This document shows, piece after piece, positions 53,651 through 63,758 of a DNA stretch of 64,000 nucleotides (positions are counted from its first letter, which is position 1; each line of letters starts with the position of its first letter). The notes under the pieces are model-generated. The model was given only the letters and a program-made list of their open reading frames with translations, made no database searches and was not told the DNA's origin. Made by a program: the position numbers and the translations under genes. Source of the stretch: Cyathus striatus (Eukaryota; Basidiomycota; Agaricomycetes; Agaricales; Nidulariaceae); the NCBI GenBank assembly GCA_025738555.1, contig JAOVFP010000002.1, positions 3,782,001-3,846,000 on the forward strand. Direction: 5' to 3'.

Positions 53651-55772
53651 CTATTCCTCTTTCCACTTCGCCAGTTCGATTGCAAAGGCAACTGCTAACT
53701 TAGAGAACTCCAACATATGGGAGAAGCTGAATTCATCTGATACATCGATCCGACTTGATGACAGTATGATTATCAGCGATGAGAGTAAGTACGTGGTAAC
53801 ACTTCGCTTACTCGTTCGTGGAATGAATATTTGGGTTAGAATTTTCGAATGCACTCTCTGCTGAAATCTCAGCAATAGGAATTTGTAACAAATAAGCCTA
53901 CGTACCAATGGTGAAAGAAGACTGGTACCCAGCCTTCGCCCACGAGGCACTAGAAATTAAGAACAATGATAAGCACAGACACATGCACCGAAGTGACGAA
54001 AACATCTCAACTGATCACTGCAAGCGTAACCGCATTTAGTCTATGCCAAGGTATACATAAGCTCCCGCTCTATGATACACAACATAACACGCACCTCTAC
54101 ATATGGAATGTCAAGATATTTGTCCACAAGTTGCATGTTGAACTTCGTGAGGCTGGTTGGAAGACGTCAGTAAATTGAACGAAACCGAACTGACTTCCTC
54201 ACTTCGGGTCCACAAAGTCAGTAATAATTCCCACTTCCTCGCGTGTACCTCGCTAGTAATGATCAATTTCATGAATACTTTAGAAGTATGCTTTAGTACC
54301 TTCACCCAAGCTGTCATATCAAACTAGTGACCTGGAGTGAGTAAGTGCTTAAATGATGCGTATGTTTAGGTACCTGGCTCATTGCAAGCACGTTCACGGA
54401 ACGAGCTTGATAATCCTTGGCAACAGCCTGAGATCCAAGAAGGCCGCCTTCCTGCAGTTAAACATAGACGTTAGCTGATCGAATGTTTATGGGTCAGTGA
54501 GGTCCGTACTTCCGCAGAATACCAGTGGAATTCAACCGCCCGGACTGGTTTGAAATCTGCAGCAATTAGTGCCCGATAGGCCTCCAAGATCGTAACAGTT
54601 CCAGATCCATCATCTAAAGTTAAGATCAGTTAAGATGAAAAGACCGGGGCAGATTATGCACCGTCAGCCCCTATTGTTACCCTCATGTTAGCTATAATTA
54701 GGTGGTTTTAAGGAAGAGTACGTGCCAGGAGCGGGAAGGAAAGGCCACATGTTTGTGCTGCCGAAGTGGAAGTATTAGAGGTCATCGGGATAGGTCTGAA
54801 AGGCATTACCTGTCTTGATGTGCTCCAATAACGACAACTCCATCATCTTCAGTAGACGAGCCGTTGATTCGAACGACCTATATCTAGAATTAGAGGACAT
54901 CGAGTGAGTGGATGAATTACGAACAATACTATTCTGACCCCAGGAATGAGGAAACTCAGTGAGGCTGATTAATTCACGAAGACTTGAGGATGCATATTCG
55001 TTGGTCAACTTGGGACATAAATTTAGTATGGTAGCCACAACAAGTGAACGTGAATCACCTCAGATATCCTGGAAAGAAGCCATTTCTGGCTTTGTCTCCC
55101 GGTCTGTTTAGGAGAATCAGAACATCACGTTGCACAGAGTAGACATGTATTTTACGTCACTGCGGTAATCTGGAAATTAGAGATCAACACAAAAAGAAAT
55201 GAGCAAGAGGAAAAATCTCAAACATCTTGTCCTGAAGCTGCTAAATTTCTTAAGATTCTCCTGAGGTCCCTTGGTGGATAAAATCTTTAACACAGTTAGG
55301 ACTCTTTCTGTCGTGTTCGGGGTTGGGTAAGCAGCTATTCATTATACAGTTATTATTATAGGTTCTGTCAAAGTAAGGAAGCACATAATTCCTACATTCG
55401 CTTAAATGGGAGGAACCCAGATCTTGGGTTTCAGTGCTGTCAATATGAAATGGTCAGTACGAAAGCACAGTATATTTGCAGAAAAAACTCGCATGTCAAA
55501 GAACTTTGCGCCTCGTGCTTTGGCTTGAATCTACAAAGCAGGTAAGGACTTGAGGAATAGAAGGCTATTATAAGCACCTTCTCGAGTTCAGTCATCCAAA
55601 CAGGCGACCCGGTCTCAAGTTGGATGAGTCGTGGAGCATTCAAGTCGATGTTGAAGCCAGTATAAGCGCGAACATCTTCCGCGTTCAACGGGAGCTGCTC
55701 CGGGTCCTGGACAACAAAAGGAACGGCAACAGCCAGTGAGACGAATAGCAAAGGGATGGACAAGGACTTCAT
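53651..55772 (-). CDS. Secreted M28 leucine-type aminopeptidase, with micro-exons and two GC-AG introns
   Basis: M28 aminopeptidases take N-terminal residues off peptides outside the cell with two zinc ions. The start at 55772 gives [20 protein letters not shown], a signal peptide followed by a propeptide ([20 protein letters not shown]). Exons then give [140 protein letters not shown] and [20 protein letters not shown]. These hold the usual zinc ligands: His in AHQD, the Asp cluster, Glu pair, Asp and final His. Joining needs exons of 9 and 14 nt and two introns that begin with GC. All reading frames agree once these are accepted. About 390 residues. Confidence 0.88.
54662..54670 (-). other. 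9-nt micro-exon of the aminopeptidase gene
   Basis: GGGCTGACG, bounded by ATAG upstream and GTGCAT downstream, supplies G-A-D between PAP and DDGSG of the zinc-binding aspartate cluster. The intron before it (54725-54671) starts with GC in place of GT. Confidence 0.75.
55156..55169 (-). other. 14-nt micro-exon of the aminopeptidase gene
   Basis: ATTACCGCAGTGAC, between CCAG and GTAAAA, supplies YYRSD between FRTR and [10 protein letters not shown] in frame. Confidence 0.75.
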
Positions 55773-55900
55773 GATGAGAAGCAGCGGCAGACAGAAAGCT
55801 AGAGCAAGGACTGAGTCTGTGGGGCGTATAGAATGGGATGCTAGTGGTGGTGACAGACAAGTGCAGCACAGAGAGAGAGAGCCGGACAGTGGACTTGAAG

Positions 55901-56121
55901 TCGTCGATAGACGGTCCGGTAAAATTGGTCAAGTTTGAAACAGGCGTCCCTTACGCGCCTACTTCCCTCCCTCGCTCCCTCAATATACTTGTTCCTCCCC
56001 TTGTCCCCTCCGTTCTCTACCCCCGTTGGCTTCTCCAAACTTTGAAGAATACCCTCAAACACCTATTTACACCAAGAAGACCAACAAAAGCACCTCAACC
56101 GGCGTAACGAGGCTGGTACAA
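55901..56121 (+). repeat. Left arm of a long inverted repeat
   Basis: Begins TCGTCGATAGACGGTCCGGT. The first 41 bp are identical to the inverted right arm (56925 inward); the remaining 180 bp are similar with small gaps, including ACTTTGAAGAATACCCT and TTCTCTAC blocks. Stops matching outside 55901. Confidence 0.9.
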
Positions 56122-56693
56122 GCATATCAACTCGGACTCAAGTAGGCTGGGGCGTTTAGCCATTTAGGGAATGTTGGGCAGTGGTGAAATGGATCTATTT
56201 GTTGAGGATGGGCCATTGTAAAACCTCAGGTACGTTCAGTAGCTAAATTTGAGTCAGCTAGAGACTGACAGCGACAACTTGCACTGCTTACACCTAGCAT
56301 TGCTGTATTATATATGAAGCAAAATGGGAGCCAATCTCGGTATGCTACGAAGGTCTCAGAGGTTTTAGACTTATTCAAGACGAGTGCTTTTGACGTTATT
56401 AGGTACAGCACTTCTGATTGAAAAAATGAAGAGTTTCAAATGTATCGCAGTGAATTGTACAAGAAAGATTTTCGCAAAATCTTGCTGAAGTTGAATGCAA
56501 TATATTACATTCTAGTAGCCTTAAGGCGGTATAGTGTCTGTGAGCATCTTTTATGCTGGTAAGCGCAATGATATCTGTTGATTTGGGTGTGTTAGTCTCG
56601 ATTTAGGGGTCATCTAATCGCTCCATAGATGCTTGACAAGGGCTCATGTCTGCGTAGAGGAAGAGGGAGCAAAGGAAGATACAGTTTCTGTAC

Positions 56694-56925
56694 CTGTACT
56701 GGCCTTGTTACGTTGTTTGGTGTGCTTTTGATGTTTTTTTTTGGTGTAATTAGACATTTAAGGGTATTCTTCAAAGTGTGGGGAAGTATGCTTGTGTAGA
56801 GAACAGAAGGGACAAGGGAAGAACAGTTATATTGAGTGAGCGAGCGAGGGAAGTGGGCGCGTCGCACGCGCGTAAGGGACGCCCGTTTCAAACTTGACCA
56901 ATTTTACCGGACCGTCTATCGACGA
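56694..56925 (-). repeat. Right arm of a long inverted repeat
   Basis: Reverse complement matches the arm at 55901-56121. Together they frame 1,025 bp (55901-56925). The bases immediately outside (TTGAAG on the left, GATACC on the right) do not form a target-site duplication. Confidence 0.9.
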
Positions 56926-57118
56926 GATACCCCCACGCCAGTCATGTGACGCCAGCGTGATTGAAGTTTGAACTGGTGGGAAGACGTAACGACAGTCATG
57001 TGACCGCTTGCATGTCCAAGTCACAAGACCGCAGCGGCAATGCATTGATTGAAGATTCATTTTACCCAAGTTGCAGCTTTCATCTCTCGCAGTTCGTATC
57101 AACGCGCAGCCTTGCACC

Positions 57119-57621
57119 ATGTCTAAGGCAATGCAGTCCAGAGCGCAAGTTGTCGTATGCTGCATTCCACTTCTTTCTTTCACTTCACCGCTTATTTTTT
57201 ACTCTCCACTCAGCGTTTGTTAATTCCCGCTGGCAAAGCGGCCCCAACACCTCCAGTTGGGCCAGCTCTTGGTGCTCGTGGTGTCAAGTCAATGGACTTC
57301 TGCAAACAATTCAATGCGAAGACAGCTCATATCGAGCCTGGGGTCCCAACGCCTACTCTCATCACTGTTCAACCCGACCGCTCTTTTACCTTCGTTACCA
57401 AAACACCGCCTACATCGTATTTTCTCAAGAAAGCGGCCGGCATAGAAAAAGGCACCGGCCGCCCAGGACACGAGACTACTGGAACAATCAGTGTTAAACA
57501 CGTGTACGAAATTGCGAAGATCAAGGCCACGGATGACCATATGAAGCATCTCCCTCTAGAGTCCATCGCAAGGATGATTGTCGGAAGCGCCAGGAGTTTA
57601 GGAGTTCAGGTCGTTCCGTGA
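57119..57621 (+). CDS. MRPL19: Mitochondrial large-subunit ribosomal protein uL11m
   Basis: uL11 forms the base of the L7/L12 stalk and part of the GTPase centre of the ribosome. The start at 57119 gives MSKAMQSRAQVV; one 54-nt intron follows; exon 2 reads RLLIPAGKAAPTPPVGPALG, ARGVKSMDFCKQFNAKTAHI, PTPTLITVQPDRSFTFVTKT, PPTSYFLKKAAGIEKGTGRP and ends IARMIVGSARSLGVQVVP. The bacterial-type PAGKAAPTPPVGPALG signature, as opposed to the cytosolic eL/uL11 form, marks the mitochondrial protein. About 148 residues, normal. Its promoter holds the right arm of the inverted repeat. Confidence 0.93.
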
Positions 57622-58645
57622 GCCGTGAAAAGGCAGGACTTATGTGTATCCTGACTTGGAAGAATATTCGTTGAAAATCCGTTCAATGTCTTGACGCAGA
57701 TAATAGCTTCTGAATGTCAGTCATATTTAATGTTGGTATATCATAATAATGCTAGACACCCCCATTACTATCCAGTTAACGGAATTCGTGAAGGATTGGA
57801 ACTCGTCAAAGTCGCGTGTGATGCTATCTTTGGACCTGCGTCCTAGAATCCTCTTTTTCTTTTGCTGGTTCTTCAGAAGGCGGAGCTTTATTATCATATA
57901 ATTAAACTTCTCGACTTGATCAACAGCATCAGAACAACTGCACTATCTCGTTTTTCTGGTACCTTATATGATGTGACCGCGATCTCATATCTCATTGGTA
58001 GTTGGATGCAACAATCGCTATCTTTGCTTGCATTGAAAGCCGGATTCAAAGCATGCTGTCAGACACGACAAATTTTTAAACCAAGTTTATCTTTTTGTCC
58101 AATGAACCGAAAGCAGGCTTCCAAACACGACGAGAGCATGCATTCCCGAACCCCGGATGCAAGATACACGTTTATAGTCTTTCCTCGAGTTCCAATCCTT
58201 ATACTCGCCACTTACCTACCTAAAGCAGTCAGCCTCGTGGTGTTGCAAGCACTAGATCATCAAACTCATCACGAAACTTCTTGACTCTTTGCATAATTTC
58301 ATGCTGTCATTTTCTGCGAAGAATCCCTCTGTCTCGAATTTTCAAAGGTAAATTATCCTCAATACGGCGATTGGCCGTTTTCAGTCCTTATCTGGGTTAC
58401 AAAGCACAAACTTGGACAGAAATTATCCAAGCCTTTAACTCGTGTCTGTGATCATGTACCACGACTCGTACAATCGAACTCATGCTCCACTGACCAAAAC
58501 CTAGCACGAGCCTTACTTCTGTGTCGACACGTTGAAATCGTCTTCATCTTTTATTTTGTCGCCATCTGTCCACGTTTCCGATCGGTTCAAGGATCAACAA
58601 CCGAAAGGAAAATGGCGGGCCACCATAACGCAGGAAATTACGAGC
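57622..58645. other. Intergenic region, no gene seen
   Basis: 3' flank of uL11m and upstream region of the DUF6593 gene. The longest open frame (57862-58284) has no family features. No tRNA or repeat was found. Confidence 0.5.
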
Positions 58646-58653
58646 TATAAAAA
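58646..58653 (+). promoter_or_regulatory. TATA box of the DUF6593 gene
   Basis: TATAAAAA stands 98 nt before the ATG at 58744, a typical position, within GAGCTATAAAAACAGATGAG. Confidence 0.6.
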
Positions 58654-58743
58654 CAGATGAGGACCTACTCGATGAACTACAGGGAAGTCGAGCCTATCCA
58701 CTGATATATTCCCCACTCTCCTTGTGATACCCCTTCTTGAAAA

Positions 58744-59555
58744 ATGTCCACCAATTCCAACGACATTCTCTCGTGGACTAATCAGGATCCTCGCGAAAGC
58801 CAACTTTTTAATTCATGGGGCGTTCTCTACCGCTTCCAGGTTTGTTTCTTTACGCGCTAGGCGAACCTGCTGTTTCGCTAACATTCACGTAATGATAGAC
58901 AACTGTGAGCCCTAGTGGTCAGAGCGTCACCACGTTATGGCGCGCTATCAGACCGAACAAAGAGGACCGCGTAGCAAAACTTGAATGGGCAGCCAATGGT
59001 GGCCTAGGACGAGTGGTCATCGGGAAGGTTGGCATCCGTGTTCTTGATTAAACCACATAGACTAATCTTCCCTTTAGAATACATTACCAATGTCGGATCT
59101 TGTTCGCCCAGATCCAAGAATATACGTGAGCATCCTTCATTTCAAATTGTTGTCCTTTTCCAAACCTCTTGCAGGGCGCCCGTGTATTTAATGGTCCTGA
59201 CGGACTTCAATACCGATGGAGACCAAGTACAACCAGCCCTGATATTCTGGTGAGTGATACCAGTGATTCTGGTTACTTTCATTCTAAGCTGACTATACTG
59301 TTAGCTTCAAGATGCCAATGAAAATGTAATCGCCTTCTTTCGTCCTACAAGACTAACTCGATACCAAATCGGTGACGTTTATGGCGAGCTTCACTTTATC
59401 CGCACAGCCGGTGCTGGAACAGTGGTCTGTCGCTTTTTTCTCAAGGTTCAGTTATTTTATTAATGACAACGTCCTGTTAGACGCATCCACCGATAATGGA
59501 TACCGTCACTGTTACAGCTATGCTCTACAGATTTTGCATGGCATGGAACCTATGA
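58744..59555 (+). CDS. DUF6593 domain protein
   Basis: Exons join to about 180 residues: MSTNSNDILSWTNQDPRESQ, LFNSWGVLYRFQTTVSPSGQ, SVTTLWRAIRPNKEDRVAKL, EWAANGGLGRVVIGKNTLPM, DGLQYRWRPSTTSPDILLQD, ANENVIAFFRPTRLTRYQIG, then a last exon PPIMDTVTVTAMLYRFCMAW. This is the plan of DUF6593 proteins, very numerous in agaricomycetes: an opening beta-rich segment with RxxxP...KLEW, a G-x-DG-x-x-Y-x-W core and a closing T-x-x-x-x-x-Y segment. No function is established for the family that I know of. No signal peptide. All introns are GT-AG and the frame is intact. A TATA box stands upstream. Confidence 0.78.
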
Positions 59556-59917
59556 TGAGCCGTAGACATATACACTAAAATTATCTCTCTGCAATTGTAC
59601 ATTAGTTCTATGAAAAATAGACATATTCATCATCGCACAATCACGTACAGCACGATACATGACGTTACTGGGTTCATTTCATTTGAAGTCCGTGCTTCTA
59701 AGAGACGTCGTTGATTGAGTCGCGTTGACAGGAAATTAAAAGATTGAATCTGATAAACATAGAAAAATGATACAAAATATTAAAGATCTATCGATGGTAA
59801 CTCCGGCGATTCACGTGGAACATATGGAGGCTGCAAGCTGAAATGAATGACCGCAGACTACATACATAATATACAAGGACAGGATATCAGCGGAATGGTC
59901 ACCAGATCGCTCTCGCT
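59556..59917. other. Convergent intergenic region
   Basis: Between the 3' ends of two converging genes; AT-rich, nothing else seen. Confidence 0.5.
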
Positions 59918-61142
59918 TCATAATTTCACTTTGAGCTGATCATCCTGCCTTTCTGATGACAAGATATCGAGAATCTGGTCCACATTACGAATTACCCATT
60001 CGGTGCCTTCGTCACTTGAGAGCCATCTATCTTCCTCGCTCTGGTTCGCAACATAGCGAGCTTTTAGGAGACCAAACGTGTGGCTTATGAGCTGTGGTCC
60101 AACTCTGCCTTCAGCGCGAAGCGTAGCAATGCCTACTACGGAACCTAATGCACGACTAAGATTTCCCTGATCGGGATCTTCGAGGCCGCTCGTGTCCGAG
60201 TACGTTTTCGTTCCTCCGGGTAAAGGAGCAAGGACAGCGCCGTAGCACTGGATTATGAAAGCTGGAAGAAGAAAGGGAAACATGAGTGAAGATCGAACAT
60301 TAAAGGGAAAGACACATCAGATAAGTGGATCAGTTCGTGAGATCGGCCAACAGTGGACCATTCATGCACCGAGATTGGAAGGATTGTGTCGGATATGCGG
60401 GAACGTGTACGCACAAATGAAATCCGGGTGGTATGACCCTAACTTGTCGTGGAGTTTATCTGCATGAGGAGTATAGATCGAATCCCAAAGAGCTCGTCCC
60501 CGCGTCACTATCGATTCGATGTTGTCGGAGGTTGCGGTCCTAAGCGTAATCGAAAGTTGAAAAATGAAGAATATATATGTCATTATCATCGAACCTTTGT
60601 GACTGCGTCCTCAACGCATGTTTGACCTCTTCATCAAGCGCTTCGTGGAGTGCAGCAAGCGAAAGAATAACCTAAAGCACTTGCATAAGTCCGTGTTCTT
60701 TTCGCATGGATTGTAAAGTCACTGCATCGGCGGTATGCTCACACGAGGGACACCAACGAAAATAACACTTTTCAACGCGCTTTCGCGTATGAGTGCGGCC
60801 TTATTTACAGCTGTTGGAAGGTCAATGTCAGCTCGTAGTGTTCCGTCCTCGGAAAAGGGACGCGTCGCGAAACGATAGAGATGTCCCACTGCAGAAGGTC
60901 GATTGGCAGTAAGTAGGGTGCACGTCTGTAGTTATGGTTAGTAGCCGTTGATAAGATAAACCATTATCGCCGCAACTCCTTACCGTTAGAACGAGCCACC
61001 CAGTTTCTGCTTTCTTCAGCTGAGCATCGCGCAAAGTGCTATTGAAAATGCTATTCAGCTTTGGAAGCGGAGGGCTGGGTAGGACATTTGGATTGCGCAA
61101 GGTAAGGAGGTGTTTGACAGACGGCGGAAGGTGCTTAACCAT
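59918..61142 (-). CDS. AhpD-like / carboxymuconolactone-decarboxylase-like protein
   Basis: The start at 61142 gives MVKHLPPSVKHLLTLRNPNV. Exons join to LKKAETGWLVLTTCTLLTAN, RPSAVGHLYRFATRPFSEDG, VNKAALIRESALKSVIFVGV, PRVILSLAALHEALDEEVKH, GRALWDSIYTPHADKLHDKL, GSYHPDFI, FIIQCYGAVLAPLPGG and VVGIATLRAEGRVGPQLISH. About 330 residues. The helical pattern with ALIREAxLKxxxFxGVPR, YTPHADKLHDKLGSYHPDF and a C-terminal VGPQLxSHxFG segment recalls fungal proteins annotated as AhpD-like, often mitochondrial or peroxisomal. I do not see the CxxC redox pair of true AhpD, so a peroxidase role is doubtful. The frame is clean. Confidence 0.7.
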
Positions 61143-61628
61143 TGGAATCTGGATAATTATGAAACTGATACGAACAGTGTCGGAGGAAATGTTGGGCAAG
61201 CTGTTGAACTGCCGCCAGGCCCGCTATTTCAGCTGGATCGGCTACTAGTAAAGTACCACTGCAGGGTTAGCTGTCAACTTGTTCCAATTTTAGAACGGTT
61301 TGCAATTCCCAACATTTAAAAATCACATTCTGTTTCCTCACCATCAGCCTATTCCCCAAATCCTCACCTATCCTCACACGATTTTTCACAGATCCTCAAA
61401 TACACACATGTTCAGTCACCAATCATTGGTTCGCATTACTACATCAATACTAGACATGGAATAGAACTCGATATCCTGCTCGATATACTAACCAAAAGGA
61501 GGGCAGAATCAGAATGAAAACACCGGCATATGCCCGCAGGCCGGACAGGGTATCTATGTGGAGAATGCATCCAAAAACAATCTCTACGGAAATACAAATC
61601 ACAACATGGATGCATTGCATACCATGGT
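61143..61628. other. Intergenic region, no gene seen
   Basis: Promoter of the AhpD-like gene and 3' flank of the GH128 gene. No coding signal. Confidence 0.5.
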
Positions 61629-63002
61629 TTACTGAATGTACAACCGACCGAGGGCAGTGGGCTGACCATCAGAGCCAAGCAGTTGGTCAAGGCTGTTGAC
61701 ACCAGCCATATCGTGGAGGACACCTGGGACCAATTTATCAGTATTATTTCTACAATACGGATGGTCAACATACCAAATGCAAAGTATTTCCCAACCCAGG
61801 AGGTGTTGTCCATAAAGTCCTTAACCGTCTGCATGAAGTTCCAGACCTGATCACTGGTGCACTGGGCGCCACCCGAGAAATTCTAAAGAACAGGGGTTAC
61901 GTGGTGACATGGAAATAAAATAAATGGGAGCGTACCTGGCAAGCAAACTCAGTTGGCCAGATGGGGAGATTGAAGGTATTATGGAAGTCCTGGAGATACT
62001 TGATAAACTCCTGAGGATCAGTTCCATACCAATGAAGCGCAACAGCATCAAACTAAAAACATTATGAACTTGATGCGCTAGTGATCAAAAAATAAAGCAA
62101 CACACGGTGCATCCGTCACAAGCCGCAATGAACTCTTGCATCCAAGTCTTTCCAGATGCAGCTGAAGTACAAGCAGGAGAGACAAGAGAATAGCCTTGGT
62201 TCTTAAGGGGCTGAATGTATTGCTTCCAAACCTGCGCAGCGCGAGCAGGGGTCATCTCAGCTTGACCAGATTGGTTAGGTCTGTCACAAAAGATAGTGAG
62301 TACATGCATTACTTTATCGTTAATTTATGAAACATACTCATTGAAGCCGAGAACAGTCTTCGCGTAACCAGCCTTAACAAGGCTTGTAAAGTCACTGATT
62401 TGCTTTTCACCCCAGAGCATGGGAATGAACTCTAGACCGAGACTGTCGACGACTGTAGGCTTCCAGGGACTCCATGTGTAGATGCTAGAGATTTGATCAG
62501 TATCGATGGTGGGTTACAGAAAGGACGCGAAACGCACGCAGAAACCTGACCATTCACAAAGTTCTTGATTGAAGACTCGTCAGCGTTGTTCCAAGCAAGG
62601 CCAACCTTGCCACTGCCGCTACTGCCAGAGCTGGTTGCAGCGTTGCTGTTAGAAGTACTGGCCTTGGTGGTGACAACAGCGGCAGCCGAGGAAGAGCTTG
62701 AAGAGGGCTTGACGGACTCGGACTGAGTGGTTACAGGGGCCTTGGAGGTTACAGGGACCTTGGAGGTTGCAGCGGACGTCTGGACAACGGTGGCAGCGAT
62801 GGAAAGAAGTTGGGCGAGGCTTGCAGCGCTTGGAAGTGGAAGCGCGCTTCTTCTTGGCCATGACGGCGTGACCACGGGGAATGTGGTTGGGGAATGAGTT
62901 CGCATGACGAGAGAGTGCATTGACGGGCTCGGGGCCATAGGAGCAGGCGAGAATGGCCAGCGAAGCGAGGGCGAATAAGTTGAGTAACTTGGCAACAGCC
63001 AT
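61629..63002 (-). CDS. GH128 (Asl1-like) secreted beta-1,3-glucanase with Ser/Thr-rich linker and a frame change
   Basis: GH128 enzymes cut beta-1,3-glucans and fungal members are linked to cell-wall remodelling. The start at 63002 gives MAVAKLLNLFALASLAILAC, a signal peptide. After a basic stretch (MAKKKRASTSKRCK) comes a Ser/Thr/Ala linker (SSSSSSAAAVVTTKASTSNS) and the catalytic domain: KVGLAWNNADESSIKNFVNG, IYTWSPWKPTVVDSLGLEFI, PMLWGEKQISDFTSLVKAGY, VLGFNEPNQSGQAEMTPARA, FDAVALHWYGTDPQEFIKYL, NLPIWPTEFACQNFSGG and SLDQLLGSDGQPTALGRLYI. Glutamates in GFNEPN and PTEFACQ are the expected catalytic pair. Between about 62780 and 62840 the frame must change by +1 (or lose two single bases) to join signal peptide to linker; this may again be sequence error. 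Five or so introns. Confidence 0.86.
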
Positions 63003-63758
63003 GATAGCGGTAGCGAGAGAAGTTTCTGTGCTAGTTCGTCACGAAGGGAGTGTCGAGTAAAAGAATGAAATGGGCCGTGGCCTGGAGATCGGGGGATGAG
63101 AGTCGTGGATGTAAGAAGAACAGAATGCGGAGACGCGAAAAAACAAGTTGGACTTTGTCTTTTGGTGGATCTGGATTTTAATTTCACGGCTAATGCCGAC
63201 AGCAACGCGCACGGACCCCGCTAAGAGTAGGACATCCAAGGCGATCGCACGCCGGTGCCAAGTTGCAGTGATTCTGAATATGAGTGTGACATGCGGCTGG
63301 CATAAGGATGTGTCGAGAGGGGACAATAATAATAACACGACATTTTATTATTATAAATTAATTTGTGATGGGAAACCTGTGCGCTCCTTCAAAGCTTCAA
63401 CTTTGAACGCTGAGCGCTGAGCGCTGAGTACTGAGTACTGAGTACCGAGTTCTCCTCTCTTTTGCTTCTCATTCTTGTGCCCTGTATTCTGTCGCCTTCC
63501 TCTCTCTTCTCGCCGTGTCTCACTCTATTCACAGAGGTCGCCATGGCAGTCCAGGAGGTGGCAGTGAGTGATGATCAACAGCTGGTGATATATACATGCC
63601 GAAACGGGAAAGTTGTGTCGTATTTACCTACATAAACCTTTCCAGCCTGTCTTTGCGTTTTTTCTTCAACCTCCAAGTTTGACACGAAGAAACCGGTTCA
63701 TCTAGTTCACTCCCCGTTCATCCCCACTACAAATCCACATCACTTCATCGTTTTCATA
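63003..63758. other. Divergent promoter region with heptamer repeat
   Basis: Lies between the GH128 gene and the RRM gene. It contains the 7-bp tandem repeat at 63409-63450 and a pyrimidine-rich leader before 63759. No gene is seen. Confidence 0.55.
63409..63450. repeat. Tandem 7-bp repeat (CTGAGCG / CTGAGTA)
   Basis: Six consecutive heptamers, three of GCTGAGC type followed by three of ACTGAGT type. Shorter stretches of the same words occur at 45137-45157 and, inverted, at 25873-25893. Confidence 0.85.

Larger units (their letters stand above)
55773..57118. promoter_or_regulatory. Divergent intergenic region framed by inverted repeats
   Basis: Lies between the start codons of the minus-strand aminopeptidase gene and the plus-strand uL11m gene. 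Two related arms, described separately, lie 129 and 194 bp upstream of the two ATGs and face outward. The middle, 56122-56693, has no recognisable feature. Confidence 0.6.

Noticed and set aside
55838..56107. 89-codon frame in the left inverted-repeat arm
   Set aside because: The matching right arm breaks the frame early and neither has a family match; kept only as a remark on the repeat's origin.
57862..58284. 140-codon frame between uL11m and the DUF6593 gene
   Set aside because: No family features, no promoter or splice context, and the composition is that of the flanking non-coding DNA.
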